DNA from: an uncultured Steroidobacter sp.
GTDB taxonomy: Bacteria; Pseudomonadota; Gammaproteobacteria; Steroidobacterales; Steroidobacteraceae
DNA length: 64,000 nucleotides
Assembly: GCF_937958065.1 (NCBI RefSeq)
Contig: NZ_CALFXI010000058.1
Span: 1-64,000, forward strand
Reading direction: 5' to 3'
Both the position numbers and the translations under genes were made by a program. The notes beneath the pieces are model-generated. The model was not told where the DNA came from, ran no database searches, and saw nothing but the letters and a program-made list of their open reading frames with translations. Positions 1-8,202 of this stretch are shown piece by piece. Each line of letters starts with the position of its first letter. Position 1 is the first letter of the stretch.

Positions 1-107
1 TTCGTTAAGCATTTGCAATGCGATGCGATGCGGCGTGCCGCCGGAACGAAGCGCTCCAGCAAGAGTTTGGGAAGAGTCGCGCGAGCGCCTCGCATTTTCC
101 TTACGCC

Positions 108-1919
108 ATGACGAGCCGGATAGAAGACTACGCGCTGATCGGCGATCTGCAGACCGCGGCGCTGGTGGGACGCGACGGCTCCATCGATTGGCTCTGCTGG
201 CCGCGCTTCGATTCCGATGCTTGTTTCGCGGCGCTGCTCGGCAACTCCGGACACGGCCGCTGGCTGCTGGCGCCCAAAGATGCGAGCGCGCAAGTTCGTC
301 GTCGTTATCGGGAGGACACGCTGATTCTCGAGACGCGCTTCGAAGTGCCCTCCGGCGCGGTCGTGATCGTGGACTTCATGCCGCCGCGAGACCGGTCCTC
401 CGACATCATTCGCGTGGTGAGCGGCGAGCGCGGTGTGGTCGAGATGTGCACAGAGCTGATCCTCCGCTTCGGCTATGGCGCCTCGATTCCCTGGGTGACG
501 CGGCTCGAGGAAAGCGTGTGGCAAGCCGCGGCTGGGCCGGACATGGTGATCCTGCGCACGAGCGCGCCGATACGCGGCGAGAACCTGAAATCGGTCGCTG
601 AGTTCAGCATCTGCGCCGGCGAAACAGTCGAGTTCGTCCTCACCTACACGCCATCGCATCTGCCTGTGCCGCCCGCGCCGGACGTGGCGCGGGCGCTCAG
701 CGAAACCGAACAGTTCTGGCGCGAGTGGGTCGCGAAGGGCAAGCAAACAGCCTGTTGGCCAGAAGCCGTGACGCGATCTTTGATCACCTTGCGGGCACTG
801 ATACACAACCCGACCGGCGGCATCGTCGCGGCTCCGACGACGTCACTGCCCGAGCAGATGGGTGGAACTCGCAACTGGGACTATCGGCTCTGCTGGTTGC
901 GGGATGCGACTCTGACGCTGCTCGCATTCATGAACGCAGGCTATTTCGAAGAGGCCGATGCCTGGCGCGCCTGGCTGTTGCGCGCCATCGCGGGCAACGC
1001 GGATCAGCTGCAAGTCATGTACGGTGTGGCTGGCGAACGAAGACTCACGGAATGGGAGGTGGGCTGGCTGCCCGGCTACGAACGATCGCGGCCAGTGCGC
1101 ATCGGCAATGGTGCCCACGCGCAGATGCAACTCGATGTGTTCGGTGAAGTGATGGACGCCCTGCATCAGGCGCGGCGCGGCGGACTCGCCACGCGAGAGG
1201 CAGGTTGGGCTTTGCAGCGCGGCCTGTTGTCGCATCTTGCGTCGGTCTGGCAGGAGCCCGACAACGGCATCTGGGAGGTGCGCAGCCAGCCGCGACAGTT
1301 CACCTATTCGAAAATCATGTCCTGGGTCGCGTTCGATCGCGGCATCAAGGATGCCGAGCGCTATTCCCTGAGCGGGCCTATCGACGAATGGCGCGCACTG
1401 CGTGCACAGATTCACAAGGAAGTTTGCGAGCGCGCCTTCGACAGCACCCGAAAGACCTTCGTGCAGTCTTACGGCTCGACGCAGCTCGACGCGAGCTTGT
1501 TGCTCATTCCTCAGCTCGGGTTCCTGCCCGCGAACGATGCGCGGGTACTCGGGACTATCGCCGCGATCGAATCGTCCCTGCTGCGCGACGGCCTCGTACA
1601 TCGCTACGACACCGCGGCCACCGATGACGGCCTGCCCCCGGGTGAAGGCACGTTCATCGCCTGCAGTTTCTGGCTCGCCGATGCCTATGTGATGACGGGC
1701 CGGATCGAGCAGGCCCGGGCGCTGTTCGAGCGCCTGCTCACGTTGCGAAATGACGTTGGCCTGCTTGCCGAGGAATACGACCCGGCAGCCAAACGCCTGC
1801 TCGGCAACTTCCCCCAGGGATTCTCGCACCTGGCCCTGATCGGCACGGCCCTGAACCTGGAACACGCCAGCAAGCCCGCCGAGCAGCGCTCCGGGGCCAC
1901 GCTCCAAACGCCGCACTGA
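108..1919 (+). CDS. GH15 family glycoside hydrolase (glucoamylase/trehalase-like)
   Basis: A 603-residue protein of glycoside hydrolase family 15, which inverts alpha-glucosidic bonds (glucoamylase, glucodextranase or trehalase activity). It opens with the family N-terminal block RIEDYALIGDLQTAALV and GSIDWLCWPRFDS, carries NWDYRLCWLRDA around residues 256-267, an acidic DNGIWEVR segment mid-domain, and the C-terminal EEYDP plus GNFPQGFSHLALI (about 566-578) that holds the usual base. No signal peptide, so cytoplasmic. I place the start at ATG 108 because the conserved block begins there; an in-frame ATG at 18 would add 30 unlike residues, and no strong ribosome site decides it. Bases 1-107 show no other gene. 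Substrate cannot be fixed from sequence; trehalose or a maltooligosaccharide are both plausible. Confidence 0.88.
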   Translation: MTSRIEDYALIGDLQTAALVGRDGSIDWLCWPRFDSDACFAALLGNSGHGRWLLAPKDASAQVRRRYREDTLILETRFEVPSGAVVIVDFMPPRDRSSDIIRVVSGERGVVEMCTELILRFGYGASIPWVTRLEESVWQAAAGPDMVILRTSAPIRGENLKSVAEFSICAGETVEFVLTYTPSHLPVPPAPDVARALSETEQFWREWVAKGKQTACWPEAVTRSLITLRALIHNPTGGIVAAPTTSLPEQMGGTRNWDYRLCWLRDATLTLLAFMNAGYFEEADAWRAWLLRAIAGNADQLQVMYGVAGERRLTEWEVGWLPGYERSRPVRIGNGAHAQMQLDVFGEVMDALHQARRGGLATREAGWALQRGLLSHLASVWQEPDNGIWEVRSQPRQFTYSKIMSWVAFDRGIKDAERYSLSGPIDEWRALRAQIHKEVCERAFDSTRKTFVQSYGSTQLDASLLLIPQLGFLPANDARVLGTIAAIESSLLRDGLVHRYDTAATDDGLPPGEGTFIACSFWLADAYVMTGRIEQARALFERLLTLRNDVGLLAEEYDPAAKRLLGNFPQGFSHLALIGTALNLEHASKPAEQRSGATLQTPH

Positions 1920-2016
1920 TCCCGTCGCTCAAAGCTGACAACTCGTTCGCGGTGGCCGGCGCTCGGGGCGCGATACACTGCCGCCCTTCAGCAGGACGTC
2001 TCCAGGAACTTCAATA

Positions 2017-2751
2017 ATGAGTCGAGTGCAATTTCTCGGGAAACCGCGCGCGTTTTTGCTGGCCAGCTTCGCTCTGGCCGCCAGCTTGTGCTTGGGCGCA
2101 TGCGCGGAGATGTCACAGGTTCTGCAGGCGGGCGCGGGCACCGGCACCTCCACTCAGTCCGGGTTGTCACGCGCAATCAAGGAATCGCTGGAACTGAGCA
2201 GCACTCGCGCAGCGGATTTGCTGTCCCAGGCTGGCGGGTATCAGAACAGCTCGTTGTACCGCATCCGCCTGCCTGAGCCGGTCCAGCCGATCGCTTCGCG
2301 GCTGCGGCAGTTTGGCCTGGGCGCGCAGGTCGACCAGATCGAGAAGCTCATGAACCAGGGCGCCGAGCATGCGGCGGTCGAAGCGAAACAGGTTTTCATC
2401 GGCGCCGTGCGCAGCATGACGATTGCGGATGCCTTGGGAATCGTGCGCGGGAGCGACACCGCCGCGACCGACTATTTCCGCCAGCACACCGAAACCGAGC
2501 TGCGCCAGAAATATCTGCCCATCATCCAGAACAATCTGCGACAGATCGGCTTCTACAATCAGTACCAGCAGCTGCTCAGCGCCTACAAACAACTGCCGCT
2601 GACCAACAAGCCCGACCTGGACCTGGAGCAGCACGTGCTCACGCAGAGCCTCAACGCCCTGTTCACTCAGGTCGGCGAGGAAGAGAAGGCGATTCGCAAG
2701 GATCCGATCGGCCGCGGCAGCAGCGCGATCGCGGCCGTGTTCGGGCGCTAG
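2017..2751 (+). CDS. DUF4197 domain lipoprotein
   Basis: A 244-residue predicted lipoprotein. The N-terminus has a basic stretch, a hydrophobic run and a lipobox LGAC with Cys29, so the mature protein should be lipid-anchored in the cell envelope. The remainder matches the DUF4197 pattern as I know it: an alpha-helical protein with a region rich in TDYFRQHT and LRQKYLPIIQNN. No catalytic motif is visible and the family function is unknown. It follows the GH15 gene by about 100 bases and precedes the kinase-TonB gene by 56 bases on the same strand, so co-transcription with the latter is possible. Confidence 0.8.
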   Translation: MSRVQFLGKPRAFLLASFALAASLCLGACAEMSQVLQAGAGTGTSTQSGLSRAIKESLELSSTRAADLLSQAGGYQNSSLYRIRLPEPVQPIASRLRQFGLGAQVDQIEKLMNQGAEHAAVEAKQVFIGAVRSMTIADALGIVRGSDTAATDYFRQHTETELRQKYLPIIQNNLRQIGFYNQYQQLLSAYKQLPLTNKPDLDLEQHVLTQSLNALFTQVGEEEKAIRKDPIGRGSSAIAAVFGR

Positions 2752-2807
2752 CCGGCGGTTCGAGCGCGGGCCGGAATCCAATCGGCCCCGCCGCCGAATA
2801 CTCCGGG

Positions 2808-4658
2808 ATGAACGCGGAATTCAGCAAAGACTGGGCGCAATGGCAGAACCAGAGCATCGACGGCGTCTTTCCCCTGCGCCGGCTGCTCGGCTGTTCCCAC
2901 CATAAGGCGGTCTTCCTCACCGAACATAAGGCAAAAAAGCTCGCCGACGCCGCGATCAAGCTGGTGCGGGCGGATGCGTTGCAGGCGAAGGCGCTGCTTG
3001 CGCAGTGGTCGGCGGCAGCCCAGCTTGCTCATCCTCATCTGGTCCGTCTGTTCGAGATGGGCCGGTTTCGAGCGGGCGAACATGAGTTCGTGTTCGTGGT
3101 GATGGAATACGCGGAACAGAGTCTCGCCCAGATTCTGCGCCGGCGAGCGTTGAGTCACGAGGAAGTGCGGGAGCTGCTGTTCCCGACCCTGGATGCGCTG
3201 ACGTTCCTGCATCGGCGCCATCTGATTCACGGCGGCCTCGATCCGTCGAACCTTCTGGCCGTCGATGATCAGCTGAAACTCGCCAGCGATACGCTCCGCC
3301 CGGCCGGCAAGGATATTGGCACTGCTGATGATGTCTGGAGTCTCGGCGCCACCCTGGTCGAAGCGCTCACGCAACGCAGGCCGTCCAAGTCGGACCCGCC
3401 ACTGGAGCTGAACTTGCCCAGCAATGTGCCGGCGGGACTGGCAGACACAATGCGACGCTGCTTGAGCCCCACTCCCGCCGATCGCCCCACCGTCATCGAC
3501 CTCAGGAGCGAATACAAACCCGCCCCTTCCGCGGCCTCGCTCCCGAATCCCGCTCCGCCGACGCGGGTCGTGCCGCCGACTCCGACGCAGATAGCTGCCA
3601 GCTCGAAAGCTCATCCGCAGCCAGCCGCCGTTTCGAAGGGCCATCCGCAGGCGCCGGCGGCCTCGCAGCCTAAGCCACAAGCACTTGCTGCTTCACAATC
3701 TCTGTCGCAACCAACCGCCGTTTCGAATGCTGAGCCGAAGAAGCTGGCGAGTTCGCAACCTCAGCCACAAGGACTCTCTGCTCCACGATTTCAGACGCAG
3801 CAAGCTGACATTTCGAAGCCTCAGCCGCATATGCCGGCGGTCTCGCAGCCTCAGGCGGTGTCGCAGCCTCATCGCACGCAGGCGCCGGCCAGTTCGCATC
3901 CTCTGCAAGCAGCTGTTGGCACGTTTTCCCAGACGCAGCCAGCTGTCGTTACGACGTCTCAGGCGCAGCCAGCTGCCGTTACGAAGTCTCACGTGCAGCC
4001 AACTGCGGTTACGAAGTCTCAGGCGCAGCCAACTGGCGTTGCGACCTCTCAGCTGGCGCAGGCAAGGGTTGTCTCTCATCGCCAGGCGCAGGCACCTGAT
4101 GTTTCGCATGAATCGACGACGCGGAACCATTCCAGGCGACGTTCGCTGTTGCTGGCCATTGCAGCCATGGCGATATTGATTGCAGCCTGGTTCGGCCTGC
4201 GATCGACGAGTGGGCCGGAAGCTGATTTGCCGGCGCCTGTCGTTTCCGTTCCGCCCACCGTCCCGGCGCCTGCTGTTCCCTCACCTGTCGCCAAGCCCCC
4301 TGCCGCAGAATCGAGCCAGACGCGCGATGTTTCTTCCGCACCAAGCCCGCCTCCGGTCCAGGCGGAGCCTGCTTCGAGCGCAGTGCTGCATGAAGTCACG
4401 CCGGAGGTCCCGGACAAAATCCGCCAAGACATCCAGGGCCGCATCTACGTCACAGTGCGCGTGCTCGTCGATCCTTCCGGGGCTGTCACCGGCGCGCTCA
4501 TCGAGAACCCCGGGCCAAGCAAGTACTTCGCACGCCTCGCAGACAACGCAGCCCGAGAATGGCAGTTCGTCCCCGCGGACGACGACAGCGTCCGCGTATG
4601 GCTAGTCACCTTCCTCTTCACTCGCGACGGCGTTACCACACGCGCAACCGAGCAATAG
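2808..4658 (+). CDS. Degenerate Ser/Thr kinase-like protein fused to TonB-like C-terminus
   Basis: A 616-residue protein with three parts. Residues about 18-230 resemble a Hanks-type protein kinase: the VAIK-like lysine is kept in AAIKLV and the catalytic loop is recognisable as LIHGGLDPSNLL, but HRD is replaced by HGG and no DFG follows, and there is no glycine-rich loop. It is therefore probably a pseudokinase. Residues about 235-440 are a low-complexity Ser/Gln/Pro/Ala linker made of repeated SQAQPAAVTK-like units. A hydrophobic segment around 445-465 (SLLLAIAAMAILIAAWFGL) spans the membrane. The last 90 residues (VRVLVDPSGAVTGALIENPG, AAREWQFVPA) resemble a TonB C-terminal domain. Topology implies a cytoplasmic kinase-like head and a periplasmic TonB-like tail. 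Kinase fold assignment is fair, TonB similarity fair, function unknown. Confidence 0.7.
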   Translation: MNAEFSKDWAQWQNQSIDGVFPLRRLLGCSHHKAVFLTEHKAKKLADAAIKLVRADALQAKALLAQWSAAAQLAHPHLVRLFEMGRFRAGEHEFVFVVMEYAEQSLAQILRRRALSHEEVRELLFPTLDALTFLHRRHLIHGGLDPSNLLAVDDQLKLASDTLRPAGKDIGTADDVWSLGATLVEALTQRRPSKSDPPLELNLPSNVPAGLADTMRRCLSPTPADRPTVIDLRSEYKPAPSAASLPNPAPPTRVVPPTPTQIAASSKAHPQPAAVSKGHPQAPAASQPKPQALAASQSLSQPTAVSNAEPKKLASSQPQPQGLSAPRFQTQQADISKPQPHMPAVSQPQAVSQPHRTQAPASSHPLQAAVGTFSQTQPAVVTTSQAQPAAVTKSHVQPTAVTKSQAQPTGVATSQLAQARVVSHRQAQAPDVSHESTTRNHSRRRSLLLAIAAMAILIAAWFGLRSTSGPEADLPAPVVSVPPTVPAPAVPSPVAKPPAAESSQTRDVSSAPSPPPVQAEPASSAVLHEVTPEVPDKIRQDIQGRIYVTVRVLVDPSGAVTGALIENPGPSKYFARLADNAAREWQFVPADDDSVRVWLVTFLFTRDGVTTRATEQ

Positions 4659-4753
4659 CCATTCCGCCGGATGGCGAATGATGGCGGGCGAACAGTATGC
4701 ACGGAGCCTGCTTCGTGCCACAGTTCCGCATCCACACCACCCGGAGGCAGACC

Positions 4754-5062
4754 ATGAAGCACTTCCTGCTGTTTTACGAAGTCGGCGCGGACTATGTGGA
4801 AAGGCGCGTGCAGTTCCGAGAGGCGCATCTACGGAAAGCGTGGGAAAGCTGCGCTCGCAACGAGATGGTCCTCGGCGGTGCGCTGGCCGATCCGACGGAC
4901 GGCGCAGTCATCCTGTTTCGAGCCGAGTCACGAGAGGTTCCAGAAGCGTTCGCGAAAGCGGATCCGTACGTCCAGAACGGACTGGTCACCCACTGGTATG
5001 TCCGCGAGTGGTCCACCGTGGTGGGCGGGCTGGCGATGCATCCGGTACCGCCCACCGGCTGA
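4754..5062 (+). CDS. YciI-like protein
   Basis: A 102-residue cytoplasmic protein of the YciI-like family: MKHFLLFYEVGADYVERR, then LRKAWE and LGGALADPTDGAVILF, and DPYVQNGLVTHWYVREW. These small ferredoxin-like dimers have a conserved His/Asp pair and are linked to dehalogenase or ring-cleavage chemistry in some members, but most have no assigned reaction. ATG 4754 is chosen because a GGAGG sits about 7 bases upstream; an upstream alternative at 4697 would add 19 unlike residues. It stands alone, facing the PRC-barrel gene, which ends 12 bases beyond it on the other strand. Confidence 0.8.
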   Translation: MKHFLLFYEVGADYVERRVQFREAHLRKAWESCARNEMVLGGALADPTDGAVILFRAESREVPEAFAKADPYVQNGLVTHWYVREWSTVVGGLAMHPVPPTG

Positions 5063-5074
5063 ACCGCACCAGCT

Positions 5075-5869
5075 TCAGATCGGCAGCTCCCAGTTGCCAG
5101 CCTTGGTCTTTCGCCCGTGCTGTCGCAGCGATTGACCGTAGTATCTGTGGAGCGCCTCTTCTTCCGCCTGCGTGAAGGCCGCGGCATCGTACTCGGGGCT
5201 GTTACGGACCTCGTCCCGGGTCAGTACCACGTGTGCCTTGCGGTTCTCCCAGCTGACGCGCTCGATCCAATCGGTCGAGATCAACACGTGCCGACCAGGC
5301 AGCCAGTTGCGCGTATCGACCACGAAGTAACGCAGGCTCCAGCTGGTGTCGTCGAAGATGAAGCCATCGACGTGGCCGATGGCGCCGTTCACCGCCTCGA
5401 CGTTATAGCCATCGACCTCGTTCGCGCTGCGCAGGTGCGGATCTCCCTGCTCCGTCTCCTGTTGCGCGTCGCGCGCCCGCTGCAGGGCAAGGTCCGCCAG
5501 GGCGGCCTCTTCCGGAACATGCAACGAGCCCCACGCCAATGGCCCGGCCCAGTAATAGGGATAGCCGTAGTAATCGGAGTACTCGGCCTCGTACTGACGA
5601 GACACCGGTTTGTCCGATTCGATCCCGGGACTGTTGCGAACCTGCTCCCGGGTCAGCGCCACGTCGACGCGTTGCGCGTTCCAGTTCACATCGCGAATCG
5701 CCCATGGCGATATCAGCACCCGGCGCGCCGTCAGCCACGAGCCCGGATTCACCACCAGGTAGCGCAGCGTCCAATGCTGATCGTCGAAGTACGCATCGCG
5801 CACGGATCCCAGCTCGCCGTCGGTGGCACCGATCGACATACGTTTCAAATCTGCAAATGTCCGCAGCAT
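5075..5869 (-). CDS. Double PRC-barrel domain protein
   Basis: A 264-residue soluble protein with two PRC-barrel domains, about residues 1-80 and 120-235. Each has the family pattern: a GELGSVRDAYFDD or GAIGHVDGFIFDD strand, then LRYLVVNPGSWL or LRYFVVDTRNWL, then a VLIS segment and an LTREQVRNSPG or LTRDEVRNSPE tail. PRC barrels occur in photosynthetic reaction centre H subunits and RimM; stand-alone tandem versions are common in stress-related loci of proteobacteria and their ligand is unknown. It is the last gene of a minus-strand run DUF6766 - CDF - PEBP - PRC, 10 bases after the PEBP stop, with GAGGG before its ATG. Confidence 0.85.
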   Translation of the reverse strand: MLRTFADLKRMSIGATDGELGSVRDAYFDDQHWTLRYLVVNPGSWLTARRVLISPWAIRDVNWNAQRVDVALTREQVRNSPGIESDKPVSRQYEAEYSDYYGYPYYWAGPLAWGSLHVPEEAALADLALQRARDAQQETEQGDPHLRSANEVDGYNVEAVNGAIGHVDGFIFDDTSWSLRYFVVDTRNWLPGRHVLISTDWIERVSWENRKAHVVLTRDEVRNSPEYDAAAFTQAEEEALHRYYGQSLRQHGRKTKAGNWELPI

Positions 5870-5879
5870 GGCCCTCGCC

Positions 5880-6332
5880 TCAGCGTTGATAAGTCCCGAT
5901 CGTCTCGCTCGCGGCCAGGATGTGCGGCGTCACTGACTGCCATAGCTCACTCGCACTACGGCTGCGAGACACGTCGATGTTGTCGACATCCAGCGCCGCC
6001 ACCTTGAAATGATAGTGATGCACACCGTGCCCGCGCGGGGGTGCGGGGCCATCGTAGGAAGCATGGCCGAAATCGTTACGACCGCAGTCGAACTGCTGGG
6101 CGCGGGCACCTTCGGAGATGCCGGTCCGATCCGCCGGAATGTTCGCAACGGCCCAATGCCTGAACGTCCCGGAAGGCGCGTCGGGGTCTTCGCAGATCAA
6201 CGCAAAGCTGCGGGTGCCCTGGGGGGCTCCGGACCATTCCAAGGGCGGCGACAGATTCTCGCCATCGCCGGTGTATTTGCGAGGGATGGTGCTGCCTTCG
6301 GCGAAGGCGGGGCTTTTCACTGCGAATGCCAT
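5880..6332 (-). CDS. YbhB/YbcL family PEBP (Raf kinase inhibitor-like) protein
   Basis: A 150-residue phosphatidylethanolamine-binding-protein fold. Family signatures are visible: NLSPPLEWSGAP, the anion-pocket motif EDPDAPSGTFRHWAVANIP and YDGPAPPRGHGVHHYHFKV. No signal peptide, so cytoplasmic. The start is set at ATG 6332 because GGAGG lies 8 bases upstream; the upstream TTG at 6347 overlaps that ribosome site and is unlikely. Bacterial members have no firmly known function. It lies between the cation diffusion facilitator and the PRC-barrel gene in one minus-strand run. Confidence 0.88.
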   Translation of the reverse strand: MAFAVKSPAFAEGSTIPRKYTGDGENLSPPLEWSGAPQGTRSFALICEDPDAPSGTFRHWAVANIPADRTGISEGARAQQFDCGRNDFGHASYDGPAPPRGHGVHHYHFKVAALDVDNIDVSRSRSASELWQSVTPHILAASETIGTYQR

Positions 6333-6394
6333 GCTGGCGCCCTCCAATACGTGGTCCGACGCCGAAGCAACGCGAGATGGCCGACTCGGTTCCT

Positions 6395-7381
6395 TCAGTT
6401 CGGGTTTCTGTCACGCTCGTCCGTCATTGGCCGACCGGCAGGAGCGCCGAAACGTCGCCGGACCAGCTCACGATAGGCACTGGCGCTCTGCGGCTTGACG
6501 AACAGCGCGACGATTTGCGGGCGCTCGGCGCGCAGCTTGCTCTCCAGGTCGTAGATCTTCTGCTCGATCTCCGGCGTGCGCAGCCGGTCGTCGAATTTCA
6601 GGCTGATGGCGACGGCGATCTGATCCGGCGCCAGTTGCATGCTCAGCACGCCGAACGCCTGCTGCACGCCCGGCTCCGCCGCGACCATGGCGAGAATCTC
6701 ATCCGCGAGTCGTGGGTCGGCGCGTTCGCCGATCAGCAGGCTTTTGCTTTCGCGCGCCAGCAACACCGCGACCGCCGCCAGAACCAGGCCGATCAGAATC
6801 GACGCAATGCCATCGTAGATCGGCTCATGCAGCCGGGTGGCGGCGAAGATTCCCACCGCAGCGATCGCGATGCCGAGCAGCGCGGCGGTGTCCTCGAACA
6901 GCACGACGAAGGTCGGCGGATCCTTGCTGCGCCGGAACGCCCGGTAAAAGCTCAGCTCGCCTCGCGCCGCGTTGAACTGGCGGAACGACACCCACCACGA
7001 TCCGCCTTCGAACACCCCGGCCAGCCCGAGCACGATATAGCTCACCACGGGATCCTCGATGGGCTGCGGAGCGAGCACGTGGCGGATGCCTTGAAAGATG
7101 GATACGCCGGCCCCGAGCGCGAACACCAGCAGCGCGACGATGAAGCTCCAGAAATAAAGCTCGCGTCCATAGCCGAGCGGATGCCCCACGTCCGGACGCC
7201 GCCGCGCCTGATGCATGCCGTACAGAAGCAGCACTTCGTTGCCGGTATCGACGACGGAATGCACCGCCTCGCTCAGCATCGCCGAGCTGCCGGTCCACAG
7301 CGCGGCAGCGGCCTTGGTGATGGCAACCAGGATGTTGCCGATCAACGCCGCATACACCGCAGGATTGGAGTTGCCAGTCAC
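6395..7381 (-). CDS. Cation diffusion facilitator family transporter
   Basis: A 328-residue inner-membrane metal/proton antiporter of the CDF family. Visible features are six hydrophobic segments, the HSVVDTGNEVLLLYG helix with the metal-site His and Asp, GHPLGYGRELYFWSF after helix 2, and a second acidic helix PIYDGIASILIGLVL; a cytoplasmic ferredoxin-like tail follows. The reading frame extends further upstream into the DUF6766 gene, but GTG 7381 with AGGAGG just upstream and the match of SNPAVYAALIGNILVA to family N-termini fix the start. It follows DUF6766 by 32 bases. The exported metal (Zn, Co, Fe or Mn) cannot be read from the sequence. Confidence 0.88.
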   Translation of the reverse strand: MTGNSNPAVYAALIGNILVAITKAAAALWTGSSAMLSEAVHSVVDTGNEVLLLYGMHQARRRPDVGHPLGYGRELYFWSFIVALLVFALGAGVSIFQGIRHVLAPQPIEDPVVSYIVLGLAGVFEGGSWWVSFRQFNAARGELSFYRAFRRSKDPPTFVVLFEDTAALLGIAIAAVGIFAATRLHEPIYDGIASILIGLVLAAVAVLLARESKSLLIGERADPRLADEILAMVAAEPGVQQAFGVLSMQLAPDQIAVAISLKFDDRLRTPEIEQKIYDLESKLRAERPQIVALFVKPQSASAYRELVRRRFGAPAGRPMTDERDRNPN

Positions 7382-7413
7382 GACTCCTCCTGCACCGGGC
7401 GTCTGAAGCTTGC

Positions 7414-8073
7414 TCAGCCGCCCGTCTGATCGTGAGGACTGTCGACGGGCTTGGACTCCGGCGAGCCTCGTTGCCTCAGAAAGATGGTCAGCACCACCAT
7501 GCACCAGATCGCCAGGAACTCGCTTTGCCAGTTCTGAAACGACTGGAACCAGAAGCGCGCATGCGTCAGGAACTCCCACACGGAAACTTCGGTCCCGCCG
7601 TGCAAGCGCTGCTCCTCGTTGAACGACGCTGCGCCGCTCAGCACGTGCGAGATGAAAGAGATCAGGAACAGGACCAGAAAAGCCAGACTCAGCGAGTGCT
7701 CGTACAACCGCAGGCGCCAGCCGCCGGCTCGCACCGGGCCGGGCGCCTCGGAGCTGCGGCTGAGCCGCGGATCGCGATCGACATCGTCGGGTTTATCGGG
7801 GGACTTCGATTCGGCCGAGCCGCGCTGAAACAGAAAGACTGTAAATAGTACGTAAGCGAACATCTGCAAAAATTCGCTTTCCCAGTTTTCCGTGGTCGCC
7901 TCCACGAAGCTGCCGCTGCTCAGATACTCGACCAGGGTCGGTGGCGTCGCGCCATGGTCGCGCCGGTCCTGGACTTCATCGCGCCAGCCGGTCAGCGCCT
8001 GTCCCAACCAAAAGGCGAGAAACAGCGCGAACAGCACCAGCGATAGCCCGTTATCGCGCCAGAATCGTTTCAT
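7414..8073 (-). CDS. DUF6766 family membrane protein
   Basis: A 219-residue inner-membrane protein with four hydrophobic segments. It is an internal duplication: ENWESEFLQMFAYVLFTVFL followed by QRGSAESK in the first half returns as QNWQSEFLAIWCMVVLTIFL followed by QRGSPESK in the second half, and each half starts with a hydrophobic helix ending near a Trp or His. This is the pattern of DUF6766. No catalytic residues are visible and function is unknown. ATG 8073 has GGAGG 8 bases upstream. It is the first gene of the minus-strand run and lies 129 bases from the plus-strand TrhO-RluA start. Confidence 0.8.
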   Translation of the reverse strand: MKRFWRDNGLSLVLFALFLAFWLGQALTGWRDEVQDRRDHGATPPTLVEYLSSGSFVEATTENWESEFLQMFAYVLFTVFLFQRGSAESKSPDKPDDVDRDPRLSRSSEAPGPVRAGGWRLRLYEHSLSLAFLVLFLISFISHVLSGAASFNEEQRLHGGTEVSVWEFLTHARFWFQSFQNWQSEFLAIWCMVVLTIFLRQRGSPESKPVDSPHDQTGG

Positions 8074-8202
8074 CCGGATCCTCCATCGGCGGCCCTACCC
8101 TGTTGAATTCCCATGAGTCCGGTCAGGATCCCTGCGCGGGCAAAAAGGGCCGCCGGCGAGGGTTTGCGGCGTCCCGGCCCCCTCTATAAGATGCGCGGCC
8201 CC

